From assembly GCF_035825295.1 (NCBI RefSeq), contig NZ_JAYMGI010000002.1, positions 868,001 to 932,000 on the forward strand: a stretch of 64,000 bases of DNA, given 5' to 3'. The position numbers and the translations under genes were made by a program. The notes below the pieces were generated by a model. The model was not told the DNA's origin, did no database searches, and worked only from the letters and a program-made list of their open reading frames with translations. Positions 7,147 to 16,423 of this stretch are shown piece after piece (positions within the stretch are counted from its first letter, which is position 1; the number at the start of each line of letters is the position of its first letter). This stretch comes from Actinacidiphila sp. DG2A-62 (GTDB lineage Bacteria; Actinomycetota; Actinomycetes; Streptomycetales; Streptomycetaceae).

Positions 7147-9780
7147 TCAGGGCCGTGCAGGGCCGGAGCCGCGCAGCCGCTCCAGGCGCAGGACGGCCAG
7201 CAGGGCGAGCGTCTCGCGCCGGGTGTCCCCCGTCTCCCGGAACAGCCGCGCCGCGTCGGCCTGCGCCCGGATCGCCTGGCCGAACAGCCCGCCGGCGCCC
7301 AGGCAGCGGCCGAGGTTGGCCAGCGCCTGCGCCTGGCCGTGGCGGTCCCCGAACTCCCGCGCCACCGCGAGGTCCTGGCGGTGCGTGTCGGCGGCCTCCT
7401 GCCAGCGGCCCAGCGCCAGCAGGGTCAGGCCCGCGTTGTTCAGCGCCCGCGCGCGGGCGTAGCGGTCACCGGTCTCCTCGAAGACGGCCAGCGCCCCCGT
7501 GTGGGCGGCGTGGGCGGCCGTGACGTCCCCCGCCTCCTGGAGCGCCACTCCCAACTGGCTCAGCGCGGTGGCTTCGTGGTGGCGGTCGGCACTCTCCCGG
7601 AAGCCCTCGCCCGCCCGCCGCAGCGCGTCGACGGCCTCGGCGGTCCGGCCGAGCGCGGTCAGGGCGACGCCGAGGTTGAGCAGCGCCTTGGCCTCGCGGT
7701 GGCCGTCCCCGACCGCGCGGTGGACCGCGCCGGCGGCCCGATGGGCGGCGGCCGCCTCCGCGTACCGGCCGGACTCCATCAGCGCGAGACCCAGGTTGTT
7801 CAGCGCCTGCGCCCGGCCGTGGGCGTCGCCGGCCTGCTCCAGGACCTCGGCGCCGGCGCCGGCGTCCTCGACCGCCTGCGGGAAGCGCCGGGTCTCGATC
7901 AGCGTCAGCGACCGGCTCACCAGCGCCATGCCCAGGTCTGCGGGACCGCCCGCGCGACGGATCAGGGCCAGCGCCTCGTCGTGCGCGGCGAGCGCGGCGT
8001 CGTACTCCCGCAGATCCCGGTGCGCCCCGGCCAGGTTGCTCAGCACCAGGCCCTCCTGCCGTGCGTCGCCGGCCTGCCGGAACAGCCGCAGCGACGCGCG
8101 GTACGCGTCGGCGGCGGCCGAGAAGCGGCGCGAGGCGCCCAGCGCCATGCCGAGGTCGTTGAACGCGTTGGCCTGGTGGGAGGCGCCGCGCGGCTCGCCG
8201 CGCTCCACCGCCGCCTGCGCCAGCGCGACCCAGTCGGCGAGGTGGCGGCGCAGCCCGAAGAAGCGGCGCAGCACGTAGAGGAGGATCGACAGGTCGCGGC
8301 CGGGCGCGGACAGGGCGGTCGCCACCAGGGCGGCCCGCTCGCCCTCCAGCCAGGCCAGTGCGTGCGCGCGGTCACGGAAGCGGTCGGGCGGCGGGTCCCG
8401 CCGGGCGGGGTCCAGATGGGCGTCCGCCTTCGCCGCGTCGACGGTGAACCGCGTGCGCAGCCGCTCCAGCGCCTCCTCACGCCGGTCGGCGGCGGCGTGG
8501 GCACGCCCTTCCTCCTCGGCGAACAGCCGGACCAGGTCGTGCATCGACCACCGCTCGCCCTCGTGCGCGGACAGCATGGGCGACGGCGCCGGAGCGGCCG
8601 GCTGGAGGAGGTGGGCGCGGGCGAGCCCGGCCAGCAGCCGCCGCCCCGCGCCGGGCGGGGCGCCGAGCAGGGCCTCGGCCGCGAGCGTGGAGACGTCCGC
8701 GCCGGGCGCCGCCGCGAGCAGCCGCAGGGCGCGCCGCAGCCGTTCGTCCCCCAGCCGCCGGTACGACAGCCCGATCGACGCGCGCACTTCGAGCGGCCGG
8801 CCCTCCTCGTCGTCCCCGTCGTACGCGAGGGCCTCCAGCCGAGCCTGCTCCAGTTCGGCCGCCGCCTCGGACAGCGGGCGGCGCGGCGGTTCGCGCAGAC
8901 CCGCCGCCACGATGCGCAGCGCCAGCGGCAGGCAGCCGCACAGCCGCGCCACGCGCTCCGCGTCCTGCCGGTGGTCCCCGACCCGGTCGTCGGCGACGCC
9001 GCCGACGCGCAGCGCCCGGTCCAGCAGATCCACGGCGTCGGGCAGGTCGAGGGGCCCGAGCAGGACGCGGTGGGCGGGCAGCGAGGACAGCGAGTGCCGC
9101 GACGTGACCAGCGCGCGGTGCGGGCCCGCCGGGAGCAGCCGGCCGATCTGGCCGGGCTCGTGCACGTTGTCCAGCACCATCAGCAGCGGCCGGCCCGCAC
9201 GCGCCAGCTCGCCGAGGTGCCGGCGCCAGCGGTCGCACTTCTCCTCGGGGTCGTCCGGCACCTCGGCGCCGGGGACGCCGACCGCGCGCAGCAGCCGGTC
9301 GGCGACCGCGCCGGTCCCGACTGCGGGCTGGTTGCTGTAGCCGCGCAGGTCGGCGAAGACGACGCCGCCGGGGAACCAGCCGCGGTCGCGCGCCAGGCCG
9401 GCGGCGTACAGCGCCAGGGCCGTCTTCCCGACGCCGCCCATGCCGGCGACCGCGGACACGACGACGGCGCCGACGTCGGCTTCGCCTTCGGCTCCGGTCG
9501 CGGATGCGGCTCCTGTCGCGGATGCGGCTGCGGTCGAGGCGCGCGGCGCGTGCGCGGGCCGCCCGGGGTCGAGCCGGTCCAGGATCTCGGCCAGCTCGGC
9601 CGCCCGGGCGGTGAACGCGGAGGGCAGCGGCGGCAGGGTGTCGACGGCGGGCGGCACGCTCTCGCCGGCGGCGTCGGCAGCCGCAGCCGCACGGCTCCCG
9701 GGCCGGCCGCCCGGCGCGGAGCCGGCCGCCGCGCGCGCCGCGGCCGGCTCGGCCCGTAACCGCTCCGCGTCCCCGCCCAT
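7147..9780 (-). CDS. NB-ARC ATPase with C-terminal TPR repeats (AfsR/SARP-like regulator lacking the DNA-binding domain)
   Basis: 877 residues from ATG 9780, which has GGGAGGGGCGG directly upstream. An in-frame ATG at 9861 would add 27 residues rich in Ser-Arg and is less likely. Domains in order: an Ala/Pro-rich leader, an NB-ARC ATPase with Walker A GMGGVGKTAL and Walker B PLLMVLDNV, a winged-helix-like region, and about ten C-terminal tetratricopeptide repeats (for example ARALNNAGLTLLALGRWQEA). This resembles the ATPase-TPR half of AfsR without the N-terminal SARP DNA-binding part, so it probably works as a signal-sensing ATPase or with a partner regulator. Codon 8 (9759-9757) is TTA, making translation likely bldA-dependent. 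Confidence 0.85.
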   Translation of the reverse strand: MGGDAERLRAEPAAARAAAGSAPGGRPGSRAAAAADAAGESVPPAVDTLPPLPSAFTARAAELAEILDRLDPGRPAHAPRASTAAASATGAASATGAEGEADVGAVVVSAVAGMGGVGKTALALYAAGLARDRGWFPGGVVFADLRGYSNQPAVGTGAVADRLLRAVGVPGAEVPDDPEEKCDRWRRHLGELARAGRPLLMVLDNVHEPGQIGRLLPAGPHRALVTSRHSLSSLPAHRVLLGPLDLPDAVDLLDRALRVGGVADDRVGDHRQDAERVARLCGCLPLALRIVAAGLREPPRRPLSEAAAELEQARLEALAYDGDDEEGRPLEVRASIGLSYRRLGDERLRRALRLLAAAPGADVSTLAAEALLGAPPGAGRRLLAGLARAHLLQPAAPAPSPMLSAHEGERWSMHDLVRLFAEEEGRAHAAADRREEALERLRTRFTVDAAKADAHLDPARRDPPPDRFRDRAHALAWLEGERAALVATALSAPGRDLSILLYVLRRFFGLRRHLADWVALAQAAVERGEPRGASHQANAFNDLGMALGASRRFSAAADAYRASLRLFRQAGDARQEGLVLSNLAGAHRDLREYDAALAAHDEALALIRRAGGPADLGMALVSRSLTLIETRRFPQAVEDAGAGAEVLEQAGDAHGRAQALNNLGLALMESGRYAEAAAAHRAAGAVHRAVGDGHREAKALLNLGVALTALGRTAEAVDALRRAGEGFRESADRHHEATALSQLGVALQEAGDVTAAHAAHTGALAVFEETGDRYARARALNNAGLTLLALGRWQEAADTHRQDLAVAREFGDRHGQAQALANLGRCLGAGGLFGQAIRAQADAARLFRETGDTRRETLALLAVLRLERLRGSGPARP

Positions 9781-9804
9781 CCGCCCCTCCCGGCCCCAGC
9801 TCCC

Positions 9805-9836
<32 letters not shown>

Positions 9837-10078
9837 ACTTCTCGGACGCCGTCGCGGACATGGTCCCACGGCCCGCGGGCAGGGAGCAGAGTGGTCGGCC
9901 CGCCTGTGCGGAACCCGGCCTGCCCGTGGGCCGGGCGGCCGGCGCCGCCGCGTGGGCGTGACCGGCGGGCTTGGGGCGCGTTCACAGCGTGTGACGCTCC
10001 CGGCGCCGAGGCCTTCGCGGAATCACCGCCGGGCGTCCGGGGTTGGGGGAAGGGTCACGACCACCAGAGGGAGAATCG

Positions 10079-10912
10079 ATGAAGTTCGGAATCTCGACGT
10101 TCGTCACCGACGACGGCATCGGACCGGCGGATCTGGGGCGCGCGATCGAGGAGCGCGGGTTCGACGCGCTGATGATCGCCGAGCACACCCACATCCCGGC
10201 GAGCCGGGAGTCGGCGTACCCGGGCGGTGGGGACCTGCCCGCGCCGTACTTCAAGACGCTCGACCCGTTCGTCACGCTCGGCGCGGCCGCGGTGGCGACC
10301 GAGCGGATCCAGCTGGTCACCGGCATCGCCCTGCTGATCCAGCGCGATCCGATCGTCACCGCCAAGGAGGCCGCCACCATCGACCTCATCTCCGGCGGGC
10401 GTTTCGTCTTCGGCGTGGGCGCGGGCTGGAATCTGGAGGAGATGCGGAACCACGGCACGGACCCGAAGACCCGCGGCAAGCTGCTCGACGAGCGGATCGA
10501 GGCGATCAAGGCGCTGTGGACGGACGAACCCGCCGAGTACCACGGCGAGTTCGTGGACTTCGACCCCGTCCACCTGCGTCCCAAGCCGGTCCGGCGGCCG
10601 CACCCGCCGATCTTCGTCGGCGGGGACTCCGCCGCCACCGAGCGGCGCGTGATCCGGCACGGCGCGGGCTGGATCGCCAACCCGCTGCCCGTCGAGCGGC
10701 TCGCCGCCCGGATCTCCTCGATGCGCGAGGCCGCGGGCCGAGAGGTCCCCGTGGCGATGTTCGGCACCCCGGTGGACCCCGACCGCTGGCACGCCTACCA
10801 GGAGCTGGGCATCGAGACCCTCGGGCTCATGCTGCCCTCCGTGCCGCGTGACGAGAGCCTGAAGCTGCTCGACGAGTTCGCGGAGGCGGTCAGCCGCTTC
10901 GAGCGCGGCTGA
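10079..10912 (+). CDS. LLM class F420-dependent oxidoreductase (TIGR03619-type)
   Basis: 277 residues from ATG 10079, preceded by AGAGGGAGAATCG. It is a single TIM-barrel LLM domain: FGISTFVTDDGIGPADLGRA, FDALMIAEHTHIPASRES, a Pro-rich active-site loop ending YFKTLDPFVTL, GGRFVFGVGAGWNLEEM, and RPHPPIFVGGDS. The pattern is typical of actinobacterial F420 (or FMN) flavin-dependent oxidoreductases of the Rv2161c/TIGR03619 group. The substrate is unknown. It is divergent from the NB-ARC regulator with 298 bases between their starts, so joint control is possible but not shown. Confidence 0.85.
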   Translation: MKFGISTFVTDDGIGPADLGRAIEERGFDALMIAEHTHIPASRESAYPGGGDLPAPYFKTLDPFVTLGAAAVATERIQLVTGIALLIQRDPIVTAKEAATIDLISGGRFVFGVGAGWNLEEMRNHGTDPKTRGKLLDERIEAIKALWTDEPAEYHGEFVDFDPVHLRPKPVRRPHPPIFVGGDSAATERRVIRHGAGWIANPLPVERLAARISSMREAAGREVPVAMFGTPVDPDRWHAYQELGIETLGLMLPSVPRDESLKLLDEFAEAVSRFERG

Positions 10913-11145
10913 CCCCGGGGGGCGACGGGACCGCCGCCCGGGGCGGGGAGGCCGCCGCCGGACTCGCCCCCCCGCACCGGCGTGCTCGACCGCGGGGCGA
11001 GCCCCGACACGCTGGGCCATCAGGGTGCCGCGAGTCGGCCGCCCCGGGGCGTCGGCCCGGTCAGCGCGTCGGTGCGGGAGCGGATCTGGGAGTGTGTGAC
11101 GGGACCTGCGCCCGTTCCCGTGCCGCTCTCGTCAGGAGGCTCCGC

Positions 11146-12129
11146 GTGCCCGACGTGCCGCTGTGGCTGTGGCTCGCCTTCGTCGCGGCCGTGATCGGGT
11201 CGCTGGCGGTCGACCTCCTGGCCCACCGCGACACCCATGTGATCGGCTTCCGGGAAGCCGCGCTGTGGAGCGCGTTCTGGGTCGGCCTCGCGCTGGCCTT
11301 CGCCGGGCTGGTCTTCGGCGTCCTGGGCAGGACGGCGGGGGTGGAGTACACCACCGCGTGGCTGCTGGAGAAGAGCCTGTCGGTCGACAACCTGTTCGTC
11401 TTCGCGCTGATCTTCGGGTATTTCAGGGTGCCGCGGGAGTACCAGCACCGGGTGCTCTTCTTCGGCGTCATCGGAGCGCTGGTCTTCCGCGGGCTCTTTC
11501 TGGCGGCGGGCGTGGCGGTGGTCACCCGGTTCTCCGCGGTGCTGTTCGTCTTCGCCGCCATCCTGCTGTACAGCGTCTACAAGATCCTGCGCGGCGAGGA
11601 CGAGAGCTTCGACCCGGGGCGGAGCCTGGCCGTGCGCCTGCTGCGCAGGGTGGTCCCGGTCCGCGAGGAGTACAGCGGGGCGAAGTTCTGGGTCACCGAG
11701 GGCGGCAGACGCCTCGCCACGCCGCTGCTCGCGGTGGTGGCCGCGGTGGAGGCGGCCGACCTGGTCTTCGCCGTGGACAGCGTGCCCGCCGTGCTGGCGG
11801 TCAGCGACGACTCCTTCATCGTCTACAGCAGCAACGCGTTCGCCATCCTGGGCCTGCGCGCGCTCTATTTCATGCTGGCAGGGCTGCTCGACCGCTTCCA
11901 CTACCTGGGCAAGGGGCTGGCGCTGATCCTGGCGTTCATCGCCGTCAAACTCATCCTCCAGGCCGCCCACAAGACGATCGACCACGCGGTGCCGGAGATC
12001 CCGTCCCTGGTCAGCCTGGCCGTCATCGTCGTCGTCCTGGCCGCGTCGGTCGTCCTGAGCCTCGTGCGCCCGCCCGCGGCCGCGTCGTCCGGCAGCGCTC
12101 CCCCGCCGGACGCGGGACCGGGCGCGTGA
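11146..12129 (+). CDS. TerC family integral membrane protein
   Basis: 327 residues from GTG 11146, which has AGGAGG six bases upstream. The protein is largely hydrophobic with eight or nine predicted membrane helices. It carries the two family-defining acidic motifs: SLSVDNLFVFALIFGYF and DLVFAVDSVPAVLAVSDDSF, each with a membrane-embedded Asp. TerC/Alx proteins are linked to metal (manganese) export and to tellurite or pH stress; no other ter genes are nearby. The C-terminal ~20 residues are Ala/Pro-rich. It converges with the Gfo/Idh/MocA end of the next gene. Confidence 0.9.
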   Translation: MPDVPLWLWLAFVAAVIGSLAVDLLAHRDTHVIGFREAALWSAFWVGLALAFAGLVFGVLGRTAGVEYTTAWLLEKSLSVDNLFVFALIFGYFRVPREYQHRVLFFGVIGALVFRGLFLAAGVAVVTRFSAVLFVFAAILLYSVYKILRGEDESFDPGRSLAVRLLRRVVPVREEYSGAKFWVTEGGRRLATPLLAVVAAVEAADLVFAVDSVPAVLAVSDDSFIVYSSNAFAILGLRALYFMLAGLLDRFHYLGKGLALILAFIAVKLILQAAHKTIDHAVPEIPSLVSLAVIVVVLAASVVLSLVRPPAAASSGSAPPPDAGPGA

Positions 12130-12166
12130 AGCACGCTGCCGGGGCCCGGCGGGCGCGGCTGCCCGT

Positions 12167-14407
12167 TCATCCCCGCTGTGCCAGGGCGATCAGGCGCTGG
12201 AGGTGCAGGCCGCGGGCGGCGTCCAGCGGACCCGGGACCTGGGCGCGGACGGCGGCGGCGAACTCGGCGCGCAGCAGCGGCCAGCTCTCCCGGTGGCTGG
12301 CGCCGTGGCTGTCCCACACCAGTTCTCCCGCGTCGCCGAAGAGTTCGACCCGGGTCCGGGCGCGCGGCAGGCGGACCGCGCCGGACAACGACGCCTGGCT
12401 GACCGCTCCGTTCTCGTGGCGGCAGGACAGCTCGATCCAGCGGCGCGGGTCGCCGGTGGCCTCGACCGCGACGATGGTGCCGACGGCGGCGTCGAGCAGG
12501 TCCAGCAGATGCGGACCGAGGTCGAGCAGCGCGCCCTCGGTCAGCCGCCAGCCGGTCGCCGCCTCGCCGCCGAGGAAGGCGCCGTGCAGGTAGCAGGATC
12601 TGGCTCCGGTGACCGGGGTCCTTGCTGCCTGCTCCAGGAAGGCCCGGGTGGTGGGGTGGTAGCGCTTGGTCAGCACCATCTGCGATACGACCCCGGTCTC
12701 GGCGACGGCGGCGGCGACCGCCTCGGCCGCCGGCAGGTCCGCGCCCAGCGGCTTGTCCAGCAGCAGGGCGCGGCCGGCGCGTGCGGCCCGCACCGCCAGG
12801 GGGGCCTGGACGGCGGGCGGCACGGCGAACGCCACCGCCTCGCAGGAGGCGAACAGGTCGTCGACGTCGGTGACGGCGGTGGCGCCGTGCGCGGCGGCGA
12901 GTGCGGCGGCGGCCTGCTGCCGCCGGGCCCAGACGGCAGTCAGGGTGGTCTCGGGCCCGGCGGCCAGCATGGGGGCGTGCATGTCGCGCGCCCAGGGGCC
13001 CGCGCCGACCAGACCGACGCGGACCGGCGCGGGGGCAGGGGGAAGGGAGGTCATGGGAAAGGCTCCGCGGCGGGAGGAGGGCGCCGGCCGGTCAGCCGAC
13101 GAGGGTGTCGTCCCCGCCGGCGCGGGCTCGGCGGGACGGGTCGTATCGGGTTGGGCCGTATCGGGCTGCACCGTATCGGGCTGGGCCGTTGCCGCGAGCG
13201 CTTCGGCGGGCGCGCTCGCGGCGAGGCCGCTCAGCCGCAGATCCGCCTGCTCGGGGGCGTAGAGGTGCTCGACGACCATCTCGCACGCGCCGATCAGCGC
13301 GGCCCGGTCGCCCAGCCGCGAGGTGACGATCTGCAGGCTGCGGGTGGCCCGCGGCAGCGCGCGCTGGTACATCAGCTCCCGCACACCGGTGAGGAACTGG
13401 GTCTCCGCCAGGTCGCCGGCGATCATCAGCACGCCGGGGTTGAGCAGGGTCACCGCGGTGGCCAGAACCTCGCCGCAGCGCTGACCGGCCTCGCGGGCCA
13501 GCCGCACGGCGTCCGGATGCCCGTCGTCGAGCAGGGCCCGTACGTCGGTCCCGGAGGCGGCGGGGACGCCGAGCGCGGCGAGCTGCCCGGCGACCGCACG
13601 ACCGCTGGCGACCGCGGCGAGGCAGCCGTAGGAGCCGCACATGCAGCGAGCGTCCGGCCGGTCGTGCAGGCGGATGTGGCCCAGGTCGCCGGCGCCTCCG
13701 TCGATGCCGCGGAACGCCTTGCCGTCGACGACGACGCCCGCCCCGATGCCGGTGGAGACCTTGACCAGCATGAAGGTCGAGCAGTCGGAGTGACCGCGGC
13801 GCTGTTCGCCGAGCGCCATCAGGTTCGCGTCGTTGTCGACCAGCACCGGCAGGGCGGCGTCGGTGCCGGCCCGTGCGGCAAGTGCCGCGCGCAGCCGTTC
13901 GCGGATCGGATGGGCGTCCCAGCCCGGCATGATCGGCGGGCGGATGACCAGGCCGGAGTCGAACTCGACGGGTCCCGGCACCGACAGCCCCACGCCGCAG
14001 ACCTTCGCGGCGGGCTGCCCGCTGCCCGCCAGCAGGTCGGCGAACCACCCGGCCAGGGTGTCCAGGACCGTGTCGGGGCCGTCCGCGATGCGCAGTTCGC
14101 CGCGCCGCTCGGCGACGACGTTCCCGGCGAGGTCCAGGACCGCCGCATGGGCGTGGGTGGTGTCCAGGTCGGCGCAGAGCACGGCGGCGTGCCCGGTGTC
14201 GAAGGCCAGCCGGACCGACGGACGGCCGCCGGTGGACATCTGACCCGGTGTCGAGGTCACCCAGCCCGCCTCGAAGAGCTGGTCGAGCCGGTTGCCGACG
14301 GTCGAACGGGACAGGCCGGTGAGGGTCTGCAGCTCGCCGCGGGTGCCGGCCTGGCCGGTCCTGATCAGCTCCAGCAGGTACCCGGCGGTGCTCCGGGGGG
14401 ATGGCAT
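12167..14407 (-). CDS. ROK-family regulator fused to a Gfo/Idh/MocA dehydrogenase (single 746-residue frame)
   Basis: ATG 14407 has GGAGGAG upstream. Residues 1-70 are a winged helix (TLTGLSRSTVGNRLDQLF). Residues 75-390 are a ROK domain with the sugar-kinase-type glycine loop STGIGAGVVVDG and the zinc motif CMCGSYGC. A linker rich in Ala/Pro with three QPDT repeats follows, then from residue ~452 a complete NAD(P)-binding Gfo/Idh/MocA oxidoreductase (VGLVGAGPWARDMHAPM; LLDKPLGADLP; catalytic region YLHGAFLGGE). An internal ATG at 13054 with GGAG upstream could start the dehydrogenase separately, and a TGA in another frame at 13092-13094 would end a ROK gene naturally. So this is either a true fusion or two genes joined by a frame error in the repetitive linker. 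It lies downstream of the ABC permeases and probably controls and serves the same sugar locus. Confidence 0.8.
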   Translation of the reverse strand: MPSPRSTAGYLLELIRTGQAGTRGELQTLTGLSRSTVGNRLDQLFEAGWVTSTPGQMSTGGRPSVRLAFDTGHAAVLCADLDTTHAHAAVLDLAGNVVAERRGELRIADGPDTVLDTLAGWFADLLAGSGQPAAKVCGVGLSVPGPVEFDSGLVIRPPIMPGWDAHPIRERLRAALAARAGTDAALPVLVDNDANLMALGEQRRGHSDCSTFMLVKVSTGIGAGVVVDGKAFRGIDGGAGDLGHIRLHDRPDARCMCGSYGCLAAVASGRAVAGQLAALGVPAASGTDVRALLDDGHPDAVRLAREAGQRCGEVLATAVTLLNPGVLMIAGDLAETQFLTGVRELMYQRALPRATRSLQIVTSRLGDRAALIGACEMVVEHLYAPEQADLRLSGLAASAPAEALAATAQPDTVQPDTAQPDTTRPAEPAPAGTTPSSADRPAPSSRRGAFPMTSLPPAPAPVRVGLVGAGPWARDMHAPMLAAGPETTLTAVWARRQQAAAALAAAHGATAVTDVDDLFASCEAVAFAVPPAVQAPLAVRAARAGRALLLDKPLGADLPAAEAVAAAVAETGVVSQMVLTKRYHPTTRAFLEQAARTPVTGARSCYLHGAFLGGEAATGWRLTEGALLDLGPHLLDLLDAAVGTIVAVEATGDPRRWIELSCRHENGAVSQASLSGAVRLPRARTRVELFGDAGELVWDSHGASHRESWPLLRAEFAAAVRAQVPGPLDAARGLHLQRLIALAQRG

Positions 14408-14499
14408 CGGACGGGTCTCCTCCGTACGGGTGGGGCGCGGTGGGCAGCGGCGCGGGCGGTGGCGCGGCGGGGCGTGCGGCGGGTGCCGCGGGTTGCGGC

Positions 14500-15366
14500 T
14501 CAGCTCTTGTCAGCGCCGCTGGTCAGTCCCTCGGTGAGGAACCGCTCCGCGGCGTAGAACAGAACTATCACGGGGATGGTCAGCACCACGGACCCGGCCA
14601 TGAGCACCGTGGTGGGCACCTCGATGGCGTTGTCCATCTGCGACAGCCCCAGCGAGACCGTCCACTTGGAGGGGTCGGCGGCCAGGAAGAGCAGCGCGAA
14701 CAGGAACTCGTTCCAGGCGATCATGAACACGTACAGGCCGGTGGCGATCAGCGACGGCGCGGCCAGCGGCAGCACCACCCGCCACAGGGTGCGCAGCCGC
14801 GAGCAGCCGTCCAGGGCGGCGGCTTCCTCGATGCTCGCCGGGATGGTGGTGAAGTAGTTCCTGAGCATGTAGATGGACACCGGCACGGTCTGCGCGATGT
14901 ACACCACCGCGAGGCCCACCAGGCTGCCTTGCAGGCCGAGCCGGGCGAACATCACGAACAGCGGCACCGCGAGCAGGGTCGACGGGAACAGGTAGACGGC
15001 CAGGAACAGCGCGCTGATCTGGCCGTTCCCGGTGAACTTCAGCCGGCTGATCGCCCATGAGCCGGGGATCGACGCGGCCAGGGTGAGCACCACCGTGCCG
15101 AGCGAGACCAGGGCCGAGTTGCGCAGCATGCCCAGCAGCCCCTGGCCGCCCTTGGACGTCGGTTCCAGGATGTCCTTGTACGTGCTCAGGGTGATCTCGT
15201 GCACGGGCACCCACAGCCGGCCGGGGTGCAGCAGCAGTTCGCCGGTGGGCCGGAACGACAGCATCACCATGTAGTAGAACGGCAGGACCGTGGCCAGCAG
15301 CAGCGCGGCGATCACCACGTACCGCAGCGCGCCGAACAGGCGGTCCTCGAACTGTGCGCGGCTCAT
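14500..15366 (-). CDS. Carbohydrate ABC transporter permease (MalG type)
   Basis: 288 residues. About six membrane helices are visible, with the N-terminal VVIAALLLATVLPFYYMVML segment and the cytoplasmic EAA loop EEAAALDGCSRLRTLWRVVL that docks the ATPase. The start ATG overlaps the stop of the upstream permease by four bases, so the two are translationally coupled. The arrangement solute-binding protein, MalF-type permease, MalG-type permease is the standard CUT1 sugar importer. No ATPase gene is present in the window, as expected where a shared MsiK-type ATPase is used. Confidence 0.93.
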   Translation of the reverse strand: MSRAQFEDRLFGALRYVVIAALLLATVLPFYYMVMLSFRPTGELLLHPGRLWVPVHEITLSTYKDILEPTSKGGQGLLGMLRNSALVSLGTVVLTLAASIPGSWAISRLKFTGNGQISALFLAVYLFPSTLLAVPLFVMFARLGLQGSLVGLAVVYIAQTVPVSIYMLRNYFTTIPASIEEAAALDGCSRLRTLWRVVLPLAAPSLIATGLYVFMIAWNEFLFALLFLAADPSKWTVSLGLSQMDNAIEVPTTVLMAGSVVLTIPVIVLFYAAERFLTEGLTSGADKS

Positions 15367-16334
15367 GCCTCTTCCTCCTGGACGCGCTTGGCGAAGAACA
15401 CGAAGTAGACGCCGAGGAGCACCATCAGGATCACCGCGAGCACCAGGGCCTGCGCGGCGGCGGCGCCGACGTCGTAACTGGCCGTCAGGAAGTCGTAGAC
15501 GCGCACGGACACCACGTCGGTGCCGGAGTCCCCGCCGGTGAGCAGGTAGACGTCGTCGAACTTGTTGAAGGTCATGATGAACCGCAGCACCGACAGCAGG
15601 GCGATGACCGGCATCAGCTGCGGCAGCAGGATGTGGCGGAACCGCTGGGTGACGGTGGCGCCGTCCACGGTGGCGGCCTCCTCGATGCCGGCCGGGACGG
15701 CCTGCAGCCGGGCCAGCAGGAAGAGGAAGGCGAACGGGAAGTAGCGCCAGATCTCGAAGGCGACCACGGTCAGCAGCGCGAGCGGCAGGTGCATGTGGAC
15801 GCCGAGCACGTTCGCACGGTAGGAGTCAGTGGACAGGAACGCGATCGGCTTGTGCCAGCCGAACAGGTGGCGGCCCCAGTTGTTCACGATGCCGGTCTGC
15901 GGGCTGAGGGCGGTCTCCCACACGAAGGTGACCGCCACCACCGGTGCCACGTACGGCAGCAGCATGGTGCTGCGCACGATCCCGCGTCCGCGGAACGGGC
16001 GGCGCAGGGCGAGCGCCGCGACGAGCCCCAGCACGATGGAGCCGACGGTTCCGCCGACGGTGTAGAGCAGCGTGGTCCACAGCGAGGACCAGAAGCCCGG
16101 CGAGCTGAAGACCAGGTTGAAGTTGCGCCAGGTCCAGTTGCCGAAGAGGTTCATCGTCTGCAGGTCGATCAGCCGGGCGCGCTGGAAGGCCAGCAGAACG
16201 GTCCAGGCGATCGGCAGGACGACGATCACCAGGACGACCAGCAGGGTCGGCGAGATGAAGGCCAGCCCGGCCCGGTTGTCGCGCCGCTGCGAGGGCGAGC
16301 GGCGGCGGCGCCGTACGGCGGTGGGTGTGCTCAT
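15363..16334 (-). CDS. Carbohydrate ABC transporter permease (MalF type)
   Basis: 323 residues from ATG 16334 with GAGGAAA upstream; the frame is open further 5' but those residues overlap the binding-protein gene. A basic N-terminus (VRRRRRSPSQRR) precedes six hydrophobic segments, beginning with LAFISPTLLVVLVIVVLPIA. The EAA motif is EEAATVDGATVTQRFRHILL. It pairs with the MalG-type permease to form the membrane channel of the CUT1 importer. There is an ~90-base gap from the binding-protein gene, and a four-base overlap with the next permease. Confidence 0.93.
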   Translation of the reverse strand: MSTPTAVRRRRRSPSQRRDNRAGLAFISPTLLVVLVIVVLPIAWTVLLAFQRARLIDLQTMNLFGNWTWRNFNLVFSSPGFWSSLWTTLLYTVGGTVGSIVLGLVAALALRRPFRGRGIVRSTMLLPYVAPVVAVTFVWETALSPQTGIVNNWGRHLFGWHKPIAFLSTDSYRANVLGVHMHLPLALLTVVAFEIWRYFPFAFLFLLARLQAVPAGIEEAATVDGATVTQRFRHILLPQLMPVIALLSVLRFIMTFNKFDDVYLLTGGDSGTDVVSVRVYDFLTASYDVGAAAAQALVLAVILMVLLGVYFVFFAKRVQEEEA

Positions 16335-16423
16335 GGGGGTTTCCTCGGGTCTCGGGCGCGCGTCCTCGGGCGCCGTGCTGCCGCTGCCGCGGGGGACGTC
16401 CACCTGCTCCCCGACCGGGCCGC

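Noticed and set aside
7339..9759. Long plus-strand frame opposite the NB-ARC/TPR gene
   Set aside because: Antisense shadow; the minus strand has Walker motifs and TPR repeats.
10913..11145. A gene in the gap before terC
   Set aside because: Only short frames without ribosome sites; the stretch is G/C-run-rich and I see nothing supportable except the terC ribosome site.
12203..14557. Long plus-strand frame opposite the ROK/dehydrogenase gene
   Set aside because: No domain, biased Gly/Gln/Arg composition, and full overlap with a conserved minus-strand gene.
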